In this document: piece after piece, positions 1 to 11,587 of the stretch
Position numbering within the stretch: the first letter of the stretch is position 1
Layout of the letters: every line of letters starts with the position of its first letter
NCBI GenBank assembly: GCA_028023455.1
Contig: JAQFVV010006696.1
Location: 126,001-190,000 of the forward strand
Direction of reading: 5' to 3'
DNA length: 64,000 nt
DNA from: Epiperipatus broadwayi
Taxonomy: Eukaryota > Onychophora > Udeonychophora > Euonychophora > Peripatidae
The notes under the pieces: model-generated
What the model was told of the DNA's origin: nothing
Seen by the model: only the letters and a program-made list of their open reading frames with translations
Database searches by the model: none
Translations under genes and position numbers: made by a program

Positions 1-84
1 TTCTAACCAAAGTCTCAAAGTCCAACCATAGTAAGATGTGTTCTCCCTATCTCTTGTAAATCCACCAGCCCATTACAATATATA
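1..84 (+). repeat. 3' end of dispersed repeat family R-A (partial)
   Basis: The first 84 bases resemble the ends of the segments at 9480-9735 and 48350-48612. All three share a run of the form AGTAAGAT..G, then a CT-rich CTTGTA-like stretch, then CCCATTA/TCCATTATA leading straight into a (TA)n tract. Only the end is inside the window. No coding potential is visible. This may be a SINE or the tail of a larger retroelement. Confidence 0.5.
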
Positions 85-88
85 TATA

Positions 89-164
<76 letters not shown>
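79..164. repeat. (TA)n microsatellite
   Basis: An almost pure TA dinucleotide tract of about 85 bp follows the R-A repeat end directly. Confidence 0.95.
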
Positions 165-166
<2 letters not shown>

Positions 167-1776
167 GTGTCAGGGGTTGAAATAACTATCCCTTAGTTTA
201 TTTAGATATTTACCATGAACAGATTATATATCCTAAATTAGTTATTTGTGTACTATGATGATGATATCATATAAAATGAAGCAATGTATTTCCAGTTATT
301 TGTGCTGATGTGACTAAGACCACACCAACATTGAACCTCTTAATAAGATTAGGAAGTCACTACATTTTGTCATTTGGATTATTAGAATTAAGAATGTGTT
401 TTTGTCGTTCATATGTTCATTTAGAAATTTCCTATCATGTACTCATAACTATGTGTAATATAGTTTGTCACTTAAGTTAAAGGTAAGATTATTTCTTCAT
501 GGAATGTCTACAGCTGAAGTAGTACTATAGTTTTTGGCAGGTCAAGGCTTCATCTTTATTATGATATTTTACTTCTTAATTTCTTAAGAAAATTGACAAG
601 ATGTGATTGTATTAGTTATATCATAACATGTACCATAGTGTAAAAGCCCACATGAAATGCTATTGATTCGAAGGTAGGGAAGAGTTTTATCACCGGATTT
701 GAAAGTTTTGGGTAAATATTTCAAATCTTATCACACTAATTGTCAAATCCTCAGAATGAATCATATTTATTTTAAATGAGCAAACAAAGAAACATGTAGC
801 TATTTAATAGAATTGTCTAAGTAACTCATTAAAGAGTTATTCTCTGGACAGTCGGAGTTGTTTGATTTTTATGCTATTGTAGAATAAGTTGACTTCTTTA
901 ACTTTAAGATTGGCTTCCTATTATATTGTTTATTCACTTCAATGTTAATATGTTCACCAAAGAACATGTATATATGTGAAGTAAATCTATAGAGGTGTTT
1001 ATTTCAATTGCATATTGTAATAAATGTTTCATTTGTTTAAAACCTTGCTGAGAGTCATTTTTTATAAGTATTCAAATACTCAATTTTCACACATACATAT
1101 CTGCCATAATACAATTGCACTATTCATGAATTTGATAAAGAACATGTTAAGATCCTATGATATTATTTTTGCGATGCAGACATTATATGAAATGCTTAAT
1201 TATTTGATGTACTTATGTGGAAAGTGTATGCTCAGTTTATTGTATGGATTATGATTTGAAACAAAAGATACCCTGTTTTTTTCATTATCTAATTGCTACT
1301 TCATTGAAACAACATTCAATTTTATATCATCACCCTTTATGGTACTAATTATTGGATGTTGTATAATATGAATTTTTAAGTAAGTATATAATGAAATCCA
1401 TAGATATTTCTTTAGGATTTTTCAGTAATATTAATTTAATCACTTAATGTAAACTTATTATACAGTAAAACTGATTAGTGTTATATCTTTTTTAAGAATT
1501 ATTAAAGTTTTACTGTGATTAGTCAAAAGTGTATTTGGATAATAGTCTGAATGGATGGGACTTTATCAATTCAACCACTTATTAATTATGAAACAAAGTA
1601 GATAGTGATTTATAATATTTTCCTTCATATTATTTGCATTTTATATATCATAGTATTCAGTGACCATGCTGCTGAGCTAAGCTATAATTGGACATTGTTC
1701 TAGGAGTCTCAATGGTAGTCCAATGTGGAGTTAGAGTGTCAACTTATTATATTGTTTATAGAATTGGTATCCTGGG
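165..1776. other. AT-rich stretch without recognised features
   Basis: Small open frames exist here, for example 1024-1254 (+), but they have no recognisable domain, codon bias or conserved motif. The stretch lies upstream of the first protease exon and is probably intron sequence of that gene. Confidence 0.5.
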
Positions 1777-1906
1777 TATTTTAAATTTTTATCCACTTAG
1801 TAGCTCTTTGGACTATCCTTATCATCTATGTCATCTATTCAAAGTATTAGTTGACAAGAACTACAATGATAGTCGGAAGTGCTACTAAGTGGATAAAATT
1901 TTTAAA
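1777..1906. repeat. Foldback repeat related to Penelope-like element ends
   Basis: This is an imperfect inverted repeat. The left arm runs from about 1777 to 1830 and contains TTTTATCCACTTAGTAGC. The right arm runs from about 1853 to 1906 and contains GCTACTAAGTGGATAAAA. The foldback at 28479-28711 carries the same words, with AAAAGTGCTCCTAAGTGG in its right arm. The PLE 3' ends at 13.65 and 33.95 kb carry a similar AAAGTACT motif. I infer a self-inverted PLE terminal fragment. Confidence 0.6.
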
Positions 1907-1979
1907 ATATATCTGATAATTGTATTTATAAATATTCAATTATGTAAATGAATATTGCTTTGAAGAAATACAGGCATTG

Positions 1980-1982
<3 letters not shown>

Positions 1983-2019
<37 letters not shown>
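1983..2019. repeat. (TA)n microsatellite
   Basis: Pure TA tract of 37 bp directly left of the inverted-repeat element at 2030. Confidence 0.9.
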
Positions 2020-2021
<2 letters not shown>

Positions 2022-2029
2022 TTTTTTTT

Positions 2030-2323
2030 CTCCTCATATTTAAATTCTATTGGTTGAGAAGTTTTACAATTTATTTTCTCTTCCAATAGCTTTTTCCAAA
2101 TGACAAATCATGATATCAATTTTGAAAAAAAAAACAAATATTATAGCAAAAATTGAACAATATGACCCGATATTGCTAAGAGAAGCTATAGAGATTTTTA
2201 AAAGGCCCAAGAGCATACATGAAAGGTGTGAATTAAAGAAGACTAACAACATTTGGAAAAAAGCTATTGGAAGAGAAAATAAATTTTAAAACTTCTCAAG
2301 CAATATAATTTAAATATGAGGAG
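2030..2323 (+). mobile_element. Inverted-repeat element with a possible PLE endonuclease tail
   Basis: Arms of about 73 bp (2030-2102 and 2250-2323) are inverted copies. The left arm begins CTCCTCATATTTAAAT and the right arm ends ATTTAAATATGAGGAG. The roughly 145 bp spacer reads on the + strand through a segment containing REAIEIFKRP. That pattern is seen at the C-terminus of GIY-YIG endonucleases of some Penelope-like and related retroelements. The inverted 3' arms match the layout of the clearer PLEs further on. The alternative is a MITE-like DNA transposon remnant. Confidence 0.45.
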
Positions 2324-2481
2324 AAATAAAATGATAAAATCGAAAACGATTTAAAATCTCACACACATTTTTATGATTTGAGAAAGCGGACCCTCTGGAG
2401 AAGGTACTTGATATTGTACTGAAACATCAGCATTTAGCTTTTTCACTACACAGAATATCCCACAAATAGTAATAATAATAT

Positions 2482-2482
2482 G

Positions 2483-2559
<77 letters not shown>
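2482..2559. repeat. Compound (CA)n(TA)n microsatellite before an acceptor site
   Basis: About 25 bp of CA repeat are followed by about 52 bp of TA repeat. The tract ends 48 bp before the 3' splice site of the serine protease exon, where the branch point and pyrimidine tract are expected. Confidence 0.95.
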
Positions 2560-2561
<2 letters not shown>

Positions 2562-2607
2562 AACATGTGGGTATATGTGTTTTGTAAGCATTTGTTTCAT
2601 ATTTCAG

Positions 2608-2921
2608 CTGGGGACATCGCAATCCACAACTCATATCACCTAAAGATATTATAATTGAAAGTGGGGTTATATCTGTATTAAGAACATCAAATATTGAATA
2701 TAACGAAACTAAATTTCTAGTTGAAAAATTTTATATACATGAAAAATTTAATATATCTGGAGGTTTATATGATGTTGAAAATTATGATGTTGCTGTTCTT
2801 AAATTAAAACAGAAACTGCAATTTAATAATTACATACAACCAATCTGTTTGGTGAAAAAAGGAACAAAGCTGAGAGCAGGAACTAAAACACGAATATTTG
2901 GATATGGATTGACAAGTCATT
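2608..2921 (+). CDS. Serine protease (S1A) exon A, with the catalytic Asp
   Basis: This is an internal exon of a trypsin-fold serine protease. The acceptor is ATTTCAG at 2601-2607 and the donor is GTAAGT from 2922. It encodes one split base, 104 codons, then one base (out-phase 1). Visible motifs by residue are: YIHEKF (42-47), the usual strand before the catalytic loop; YDVAVLKL (59-66), the counterpart of DIALLKL with catalytic Asp at 60; IQPICL (76-81), with the Cys that ties the catalytic domain to an upstream chain in multidomain proteases; and FGYG (97-100) in place of the usual GWG. The catalytic His must be in an exon upstream of the window. The style resembles MASP, C1r/s or factor C-like secreted proteases of invertebrates, but the exact family is not determined. 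The reading frame is intact. Confidence 0.92.
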
Positions 2922-2929
2922 GTAAGTTC

Positions 2930-4143
2930 ATTAACTATAGTATTGATTAAAATGAAAATTCATGAAATTAAATGTATATATGTTTCACATAAAATTATTA
3001 GTGTGTAATCAAATTCATAATTTTATTCAGAAAAAACTATCCTGCATTTGAATTCAATATTCACTATTTTTTCTACAATGCACATATTTTCTATAGAGAG
3101 AACTATTTTGAATCTTAAAGATTAATGTGTGTATACACCTGGGTCTCATTTTATACATATTATTTTTATGCGATTTTGAAGTTATGCGATTCATGTTTCT
3201 CCTTAATATCTTTCATATTTCACTATATTTATTAGATATCAATAAATTTAAATTATTAATAATATATTTTCACTTGAAATACTTTTTTTAAAAATATAAC
3301 GTTATATTGGCAGCTAACGTGAATATGGCCTGAAGCTGTATTTAGAATTTTAGCTTCTATGTAAATAACCTGTTTATACTAATGAGTAAATAATAATAAT
3401 AATAATAATAATAGATTTATATTTACATATAAAAATATCACAATAAATATTCAAAAAAATTAAACTTTTAAAACGTATATTTTGTCATATATAACAGAAA
3501 TAAATAATCTTTTACATTTTTAAAATAAAAAATGAAGATTTTATAAACTGAAAATAATCTTTCTAATGATAATGTATTTTTTTTTTTGTTTTGATTACGA
3601 TCTCATTTTTTAAATATAGAAACAGAAAACCATTAACACAGCACAAAACTGAAAGTGGGCCTAGTTGTACATCACAACATGAATAAAAATAAAGTGGCTA
3701 ACAGGTTTCTCTGGGCATAATTGCTGACAAATTATTGACTTCATTTAAGGAAAAGCTACAATACATCACATCCCATCGAGTCTGATTTCTTTCCAGTTTA
3801 CAAATGAAGGCTAGGGGTAATGATTGAAATATGTTTGAAAAATGTAAAATTAATTACTATAGTTAATAAAAAAAGTAAAAAAAAGTTTGTCTTGTATTAC
3901 TTTTTTTCAAATATTTGAATTTTTTTATTAGTCATACTTTGTTTGTTTATTAGTTTAATGTGAATTTTAAAATATTTTTTCTTTGCTGCTTTGCTCTTAT
4001 GCGAATTCTGAAAATTACAGATCCTATTCCCCATTATTCAAGGTAAATTAAGTCTATTTTTGTGCAATTTTTTTTAATGCAGGTTTTTTGTGGAAAATAT
4101 CTACAGCTTAAAATGAGACCGAGGTGTGTGTGTATATATATAT
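2930..4143. other. AT-rich intron sequence without recognised features
   Basis: Very AT-rich, with a short (TAA)n near 3391-3413. No supported gene or element. Confidence 0.5.
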
Positions 4144-6221
4144 TGTAACGATATATAAATATGTCGTTACATTAATTTAAAATAAAAACTTAAAAGTTCG
4201 CAAATAAAAGTAAAAAACTAAACGCTAAAATTAAAAATGTTTGTTATACGTATATACATTCGCACAGATGCTAAACTTTAAAAATATTTTTTTTTAATAA
4301 ATAAAAAAAGGTATTTGAATGTATTTTTTATAAAAAAAGATTTATAAAAATATTTTAATAAAAAAAATAACGTAAGTTAAAATAAAAACAGGTATTAATT
4401 AATTCCTGTAATCTATAAATGGAAATGATTGTTTATTAATTATCTAAAAGCTGTTTAATTAAAAAGTCAGATGGAAAGTTAGATAAGAGAAGAAAGGGAT
4501 TTTAGCTTGACCAATGGAAGCCAAATAAAGGCCCGGACCATAACGAAAAAACAGAACGGTGACGTTTTTGTTCATGGAATCCATAGGAGGACTATAAAAA
4601 GAAAAAAAATATTGAGTTCCAGTCAGAGAGAGCTTTTTCCAACTTGATTTTGGTGAGTCTGGCGACAAGACACACTTGTCGTCCTCACTCACTTATTTTA
4701 AAAATGCAAAGACTGTGATACCAGGACAGAACCAGCAAATGCTACCTCCAAAATATCAGACCGGTCTTCCAGGAAAGTCTCTGTGGGAATTGCCAATGGG
4801 ACATGGACTCTTCTACAGTAAGCAATAGAACTGAACAATTGTTAAAATCATAACATTAATTAAGAACGTTAAAGATTGATAAGTAAATTTAAAATTTATA
4901 AAAAGAACTTTTCTCGGACTTATGTGTCAACTAAATTGATAATGTGTAATTTTATATATGTTTGCGTTTGATAAAAACATCATTTCCATTTATTATTTAT
5001 TGTATTGATATTTATTGTTTAAATTTTAAATGAGGAAATTTCAGGTTGGGTATAGACGTTGCATAGATTTGTTAGCGGTTGATAATGTTGTGGTTTTTAC
5101 ATTCGATTGAAATATATGTCAACGATATCACTGCAAGCATCTTACGATGAATGCTAATGGGATTTGAATATTCCCTATGCAAGTGACGTTTAACAATGAT
5201 TTTGTATTTTGATCGGTTGTGTTTAATTTGGAATGTTTTTGACCGTGGAATCTGTGCAGCTGATCTGTACTCAACATTTTAAAACAAATTTTATAAAATT
5301 CATTTGTGCAAACGTATCTAAATGTTAAACTTAAGTTGGGCGTGAATGGCTATATAGATTTGTAAAGTTATATTAGGGGAGGGTAATCTTAGGTTATTTG
5401 TGTCGTTGTTGAATTGGGTCAATGGATTGGATATATTTGTGTAATTAGTAGATGTAGTATGAGTTTCGCTACGTGCAGAATCGCTGTATACACCGCACCA
5501 ACCCTTTGCCTATGGATGGGATTGTAAGTCGGCAAAAAGGATCGCAGTTCCTTCCTATGGAGTTTTTATTTTATTGTTCTTCTTGCTATACAGACGTCAT
5601 ATTCCTGTATTAGACAAGAGTCAATGTTTTCTTAAACTATACTGTTCAGATGTCCATTCCTGACAGTATAGTATCTTTGTGCTGTTGTATTTTCATGCTA
5701 CATTGAATACATAAATGTATCGGATGGATTGATGCCAGTTTGACTGCGAATTTTAGCCTAGGGTTAAATAGGGATAGAATGTTTTATTTTCAAATGCAGA
5801 TCTATGTAGTCTATTCATACTTGATAATCTAAATAAAAAAAAAATTAAAATCATTGAAATTTATATAAATGTAAAATTAAAGAGTAATAAGAATATAAAA
5901 ATCTAAAAATGTTAAACCTATTCCTCGAGTTTAGAATGATTTTATATGTGCGTAAATAAATATTTTATGTGTTAATTTCTGGCAGTGGCTTTTATTTTTT
6001 TACATTTAAGATATAAAATTAAGTTATATTTTATTATCTCTGCTACTCACTGAGCTAGTGACTTGGGCTAACGACCGGAATCAAAATTAAAAAAGGGGAA
6101 AAAAAATATTTTTTTTTTTACTTACGTATCTGCCTACTTTATAAATTTTTCTAGGTTCAAATGCCTAGATGGCGCCCTGTAGTGCAGTTTACGTAAGTCT
6201 AGCTTTCTCCAGATCGTTACA
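4144..6221 (+). mobile_element. Long LTR-like unit (solo LTR candidate)
   Basis: The unit begins TGTAACG and ends CGTTACA, the short TG..CA inverted ends expected of an LTR, and lies between TA-rich flanks. Near 4144-4172 there is a small palindrome (GTAACGATAT...GTCGTTAC). A TATA box at 4592-4600 is preceded by a CCAAT motif (ACCAATGG near 4510). Blocks of it recur at 13809-15692, for example around 4390-4600 versus 14100-14310 and 5310-5500 versus 14750-14940. It has no protein-coding potential. A 2.08 kb length is long for an LTR but within the range of known elements. A nonautonomous element of another class is the alternative. Confidence 0.6.
4592..4600 (+). promoter_or_regulatory. TATA box of the LTR-like unit
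   Basis: CTATAAAAA lies about 80 bp downstream of a CCAAT motif. The related unit has AATATAAAAA at the matching place (near 14297), so the motif is conserved between the two copies. It marks the likely U3/R start and a + strand orientation. Confidence 0.5.
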
Positions 6222-6481
6222 ATCTATATATATATATGGTTAAATCATGTATTATTTTGTATTGTTTCTGAATGTTTTGTGCAAATAGCATTTCCCAGTG
6301 TTAAGATTATGTTTTATTAAAAAAAAAAAATACATTATATCTCATGTAATAATGAGATAGAGTGTGACTTAAAGAATGAGATTACACATGAAGTAGTTAA
6401 GGATTCAGAAAAAGTTGCTTAAATTTTTTTTTTACTTTCACCATTAATTGTTTTGCGTTTATATTAGAAGAAAAAGACAAA

Positions 6482-6733
6482 ATGAGTGTTTTCATCAAGG
6501 AACTTAAAAATGCCTTCAGTCAGAAGTTAAATACATCAGCTTTCATGTCAAATTTTTTAGAACATAATCAGGAACCTACATTTGATATTGCTAAGATACT
6601 TGCTATTTGGGAAAATTATTATTTATGGTATAGTATTATGGATTTTAAAATGTGTATTATTGAGTCAGTATACAAAGAGAAATATATAGATCAGAACACA
6701 GAGGAATGTGTAAATGTTGCTACATTTAAGTAA
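6482..6733 (+). CDS. Unassigned 83-codon open frame
   Basis: Starts with ATG in an AAAATGAG context and stays open for 83 codons (MSVFIKELKN start, ...VATFK end). I recognise no family. It is an unusually non-simple frame for this AT-rich DNA and lies next to the LINE remnant, but on the opposite strand. It could be chance or a retroelement fragment. Confidence 0.2.
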   Translation: MSVFIKELKNAFSQKLNTSAFMSNFLEHNQEPTFDIAKILAIWENYYLWYSIMDFKMCIIESVYKEKYIDQNTEECVNVATFK

Positions 6734-6906
6734 TTAGTTAATGTGTGTAGAAGACACACCTTGAAAAAACAAGACACAAGCAAAATGAATAATCAGTTCA
6801 AAATACCCCAGGTTTCTAGTTAAAAGTTGTGAATGTATTGTGCAATAATATTGTGATGAAGTAAGAAAACTTCAACTGTTCTGAATATGTATGGGAGAGG
6901 TTTGTT

Positions 6907-8780
6907 TTATAGTGATGTATTAAGTTGTATTATTTTCCAAGTGCCAGATACAATTTTATTTGGGACCAAAATGAAGTCTCTGTTGTTTATTTTCTTTAAT
7001 TTACTTATGAACAATGATTTCAGTTTCAGAGAAGTAGGGTTGAATACAAAATGGCATTGGGTAAAACAGAGATTATAGAGTAAGAAAATGGATAACATAA
7101 TAGTGGGAAAAACAAATACTAACACCATCTATTATCAAAGGCATAATGTAATTTCTATGTTGTGTGGGGTTGATAATTGGCTCTCTATAAATTAGAAGGA
7201 CTGAGCAATTATATAAAAGTGTTGAAAAGTTTCTTTTTCTATACCATAAAGTGCAAGTAGCATCAAGTTTGGCATTTTTAATTTTATTTGAAAGAAAGGC
7301 ATTGGTAGATAGGGTATTTAGATTTACTTTAATAATAAAGTCAAGGTATTTGGTCTCCAACTACCAATATTAGAATTTATATATCAGCGGTTTATTGGTA
7401 AAAGAGAGTGCACTGGTGTGGCTGTTTTGTGATGCTGTGGCTGTAATTATATGGTGTGCATCCCAATATTTTAACATGACCTGAAATAAGTCATCTGGTG
7501 ACTGATTTTCTCTATTAGTTTGATGACCTTACTTAAAAAAATTATTTTTACTAGGTGATGGTATATCGGTTGAAGATATGGTAATAAATATATGAAAATC
7601 TTGAAAATTAGATTTTTTGCAAGGCATTACATGTTTTTTGATTATAAATAGTGGTGATGTTGTACAATAATAAGCTGTTATTTTTGGAATATTTCTGTAA
7701 ATTCTTGACACTGATGATGTTTTTTGTTCCAAATGAGTAGAGTGCAGAGTAAGTAAAGTTTGCAAAAAAATATGTTGATGAGTTTGGTGACAAGGGCATA
7801 GTCAATAATTTTGGGGAAAATAAGCATATTAATTAGTGATATTTTGTTGTGAAGTTATATAGAGGCATTAGTAAGGGAATTTATTGTTTTAGTTACTGAA
7901 TTTGTCAAGTTAATTTGAATCATGAGTCTGGTTTGATATATTGAAAGATGAATTGGGATGCCAAGAAAAATATGAGGAGAGGTGTGTATGTTGTATTGAT
8001 AGAAGAACCAGTGAGAAAAGACCAAACCACCGTTTTTTGTTTGTTGAATTTTAAATAGAACTGTGATGTATATTTTTCTTAAATTGTGTGTAAATGTGAT
8101 ACAGATTTTTTTGATAGAAGAGAAAGAATTATATCATCCATATAACCGATGTGAGTAATTGACTGTTTTAAGCTTTGTAAGCAAATTCCTGGAGTAATGT
8201 TTCAATTTTAGTTAAAAGAGGATTGATATATGTGATAAATAGAAGTGAGCTGAGAGGTAATCCTTGTGTAATGAAGTTGTGTGGGGTGAAATCTGGCAAG
8301 ATTTTGCTATTGAGTGTGATAATATATTCTTATTTACAAGTAGATCGGATAATACGTATATAATAGGTGTGTGAATGAAAGAAAGTCCAAATATGTGTAA
8401 GAGGTTGTCATCTTGCATATAATCAAATGATGATTCTATATCAAGTTGAACCAGAATGGGAACAGCTTTTCTACAACTTCTGATGTCTTCTATTAGCATA
8501 CTAAACAAAGTTCATGCCTTAGAAATGGAGCTGCATTTTTGTAAATTAGAATTTTTACATGTGGGAGGATTATAAGTTGGATTTTGTCTTGTAAGAGGGA
8601 TTCTATTATATTAATTATAAGTGATAACATGGAGATCTGTCTAAGATTGTGAATGAGGAGGTCAGGATGATTTTTTTATATAAAAAGTTTCAGTGAAATT
8701 GGATAGATAGATACTATGGCTTTGGTTTGATAAGAAGTTCAGTATGTTATGGATTATGGGGATTGTGAAGTGGCTGAGAT
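6907..8780 (-). pseudogene. Degenerate LINE (non-LTR retrotransposon) reverse transcriptase
   Basis: On the - strand the pieces of a LINE RT appear in the right order but in different frames. An N-terminal piece near 8690-8600 reads like the 'RQISMLSLIINIIESLL' fingers block. Motif A, VQLDIESSFDYM, is at about 8455-8420. The QGLPLSS block with LLFITYINPLL is at about 8265-8225. The catalytic motif C, GYMDDI, is at about 8148-8131. A thumb-type block, KISLINMLIFPK, is near 7850-7815. Further - strand frames at 7073-7360 and 6907-7128 may be its C-terminal part. Several frameshifts and stops make it non-functional. The motif wording looks nearest the L1/Tx1 side of LINEs, but the clade is not certain. 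No endonuclease domain or poly(A) tail is identified. Confidence 0.8.
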
Positions 8781-9479
8781 GAGCTATGAGAAAATTAGGG
8801 ATAGCATGTGATCCTGGATGTGAGCTATTTGGCAAGTTATTTATTTTTGAAATTACTTTTTCGTCTACAATCTTAAATAATGTTGTTTAAATACCAAAGT
8901 AAATGAGTGCAAATAGTGGAATCATCTGTTGTAGAACTCTACTCATAATGTAATTATATATGTGAGAAATCATGTTTTCACATGCCAGTAGTTTATTGTC
9001 CAGAATAATGGAGGAAGAATTGGGCTTAATAATATTATATCCTAAATCTCATATACATTTGTTCATTATTAAAATATTATTTATTATTATGTATGTAACA
9101 TTTGTTAATTTATTATAGAGTATTAGAAGTGAGTGAAACATCTCCGCTCTATACATTTAATATCAGTTATTTAAAGATCACATTACATTAAAAGATAGAA
9201 AGGCTGATTTAAATTGGCACTCAAGCTGTTATTGTTCTGGATAGTTGTACATAAAAAGATGTAAAAAAAAATTAAGAGGTGGGTCCACTTTCTTATTGTA
9301 AAAAAGTTATTAACTTGGTGGCTAGAGGGCAGTTTAATTATTATTTAAAATAGATGTGGTGAAATTTTCACGTCTTTATATTTATTCATTATTAAAATAT
9401 TATATATATATATATGGGTGTATGTGTGTAAATATTATAATATTTTTGGAATATATTTTTGTTGGTCATTGTTTATATA
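8781..9479. other. AT-rich stretch, possible 5' LINE remnant
   Basis: This lies upstream, in LINE orientation, of the RT remnant. No endonuclease motif can be read. A short TA tract lies near 9400-9415. Confidence 0.4.
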
Positions 9480-9728
9480 GAGGCATAATAATATATGAGA
9501 ATATCAAATCCATTCCTGAAGAGCATGGTGACTGAAAGAGAAATGAGAGGAATACAAACTAGTCAAATTGCATCTAAATTTACTTAGTAATTATTGAGAA
9601 AGCATGCTGATGATAAATGTAATCATAGACTTAGCCTTTTGTCACATCATCTGCAGCATCCTATCTGAAGACGCTAAGTTTGACTATAGTAAGATTTATT
9701 CCCTCTTTCTTGTAAAAAAACGATGTCC

Positions 9729-9735
<7 letters not shown>
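9480..9735 (+). repeat. Dispersed repeat family R-A, copy 2
   Basis: This matches 48350-48612 through shared words such as CTGAAAGAG..ATGAGA, AATTGCATCTAAATTT and CAGCATC, and runs into a (TA)n tract at its right end, as the copies at 1-84 and 48.6 kb do. It has no coding potential, and its length of about 250 bp would suit a SINE-like element. Confidence 0.6.
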
Positions 9736-9772
<37 letters not shown>

Positions 9773-9800
9773 TATTATATATATATATATATATATATAA
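9734..9800. repeat. (TA)n microsatellite, interrupted
   Basis: Two TA tracts separated by a GCTAT-like break. They follow the R-A repeat. Confidence 0.9.
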
Positions 9801-9994
9801 TAGCATGACATTATATGATAGTAGACTAGCTATATCATCACTAAAAATATTCTATCCAGGGTTTTTTTTGAAATATATATATATATGCACCCGTAATTTT
9901 GATGTCTATGTTCTTTCCGAAATATATGTAATATTCAAATTAATATATATATATATATATACATGTAATTCACATAAATTATAGTTATTTTATT

Positions 9995-10200
9995 AGAAGT
10001 ACTTTTGACTATACATCATGCAGTCCTTATCAACTATATAACATTGCATAATCAAAACAAGATATCCTTTCACAATATCCAAAGTTCAATTTAGTTTAAT
10101 TCTTTCACAATTCTGTTATTTTAACATTTGATGATTGCTGACTCATTAACATTTGACAACTTCTTGAAATGAGCGTAGTCTCTCCTATTTAAAAAATAAA
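9995..10200 (-). mobile_element. PLE 3' end, inverted
   Basis: Read on the - strand this has the PLE end words ATCAACT, GACTATACATC and AGTACTTTT seen at 29.06 kb. An EN C-terminal remnant follows. It lies just left of a + strand RT fragment, the same 'inverted 3' end then RT' order as at 29 kb. Confidence 0.55.
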
Positions 10201-10261
10201 AATAATAAAATTAATTATAATAGGAATGATAAATAGTTATGTCAAATTAATAAATTCAAAA

Positions 10262-10701
10262 GTTTTCAATTAAATAATGACATAGAGTGTTTAAAAAAGA
10301 TAAAGCTTTATGAATGTGCTCAATTATATGAGCAAAATATAGTGAAAAAGTTATGGATCAAATGGAAAAGCTTAAATTTCAAAAAAAGTAAAATAATAAA
10401 TATAGATACATCTCGCATGAAATTTATAAATGAACTTTTAATAAAAGCTAAGAATAAAGCTATTGATTGATATACCTATTATAATTTATATCCATCATCT
10501 GCAATTTGTCCAAGAATATTTTCGAATATAATGCTACATACTGAAAATTATCCATTACAATTGATGTTTGATTTTAGTGGTGCATATTATTGCCAAACAT
10601 TTAGATATATTAAATCATTACTTCAAGATATTTTAGATTTTGCAGAATATATTGTTTCATCGTTTGATTTTGTAGATAAAATTAAGAATATATATATATA
10701 T
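10262..10701 (+). pseudogene. PLE reverse transcriptase N-terminal fragment
   Basis: On the + strand the frame contains NYPLQLMFDFSGAYY and DFAEYIVSSFDFVDKIKN. The first matches the 'HK..NPLQVMIDFGGS' block and the second the 'GFG...SSFDFV.SIKN' block of the longer PLE at 11.6-13.7 kb. It breaks off at 10701, where the sequence switches to an inverted PLE 3' part. It is a truncated copy of a different subfamily from its neighbour, with stops upstream. Confidence 0.75.
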
Positions 10702-11587
10702 GAAATAATATTTTTAACGGTTTATAAACAATTACAAACAATCTTAAAATCCGCAAAAGTACTTTCGGTTACTTTCAAACCTGTCTCAACTGCCATTAAA
10801 TTCAAAAACCAAAAGCGGAAGCAAACGTCATCAATTCAAATTCCACGAATCTCATATTTTAATGTTAGAAGCTTGTCGATTTGTTAAATGCATTTTATTC
10901 CTGTTTATAAAAATTGCCTCTTTAATTTTTCTTTTACTATGGTTTCTCTCTTCATGAAGAATTTTCACATTTTCAAAATTAAATTTAAATTTATATTTAC
11001 ATGTTTTTTCGTGATCAAAGAAAACTGAAGAAGATATTAAATCACCATTATTTTTATTTTTTACATGCTTATATAATAATTCATGTTCCTTCAATCTTTT
11101 CTCAATACTGCACCTAGATTCGCCTATATATGATAGCATACACTCACAAAAAAATTTGATATGTGACATTACTTTTTTGCTTGAAAGGTATGACATCATT
11201 AGAATTATTGACTAATTTATTAATATTGTTTGGAACGTAGAATGAAACATTAAACACATTCTTATATAAATCCTTAAAAAATTTTACTTGTGGATTTGAA
11301 ATAAATGGAATAGATATCCATTTTTTATTGTTAATCTTCATTTCTTTTAAATTATCATAATTTTTTTTTAAATTGACATAAAGCATTGTTTATTTGTTCC
11401 ATTTTATAACCAACATCAATCAATTCCTTGGCAAAAATCTCAATATTTTTTTAGTTTATCACTTTGGTAATGACATAATTTTTCATTGCGAAACAAAAAA
11501 GATTTAAAACTTGCCATCTTATGCATCATTGGTACATTTGATTTACAATTTATATATCCTCTTTTTTGCAGTGGCTTAATTATTAGT
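10702..11587 (-). mobile_element. PLE 3' part (linker, GIY-YIG endonuclease, 3' UTR), inverted arm
   Basis: On the - strand two overlapping frames (11386-11144 and 11199-10852) encode the PLE linker and a GIY-YIG endonuclease with LSYIGESRCSIEKRLKEH and a terminal NRQASN. The segment is an inverted copy of 12849-13737. The match starts at GAAATAATATTTTTAACGG (10702) and stops abruptly at 11587. This arm keeps the intact YIGESRC motif, while the other arm has YIGEYRC. A frameshift separates linker and endonuclease. Confidence 0.85.
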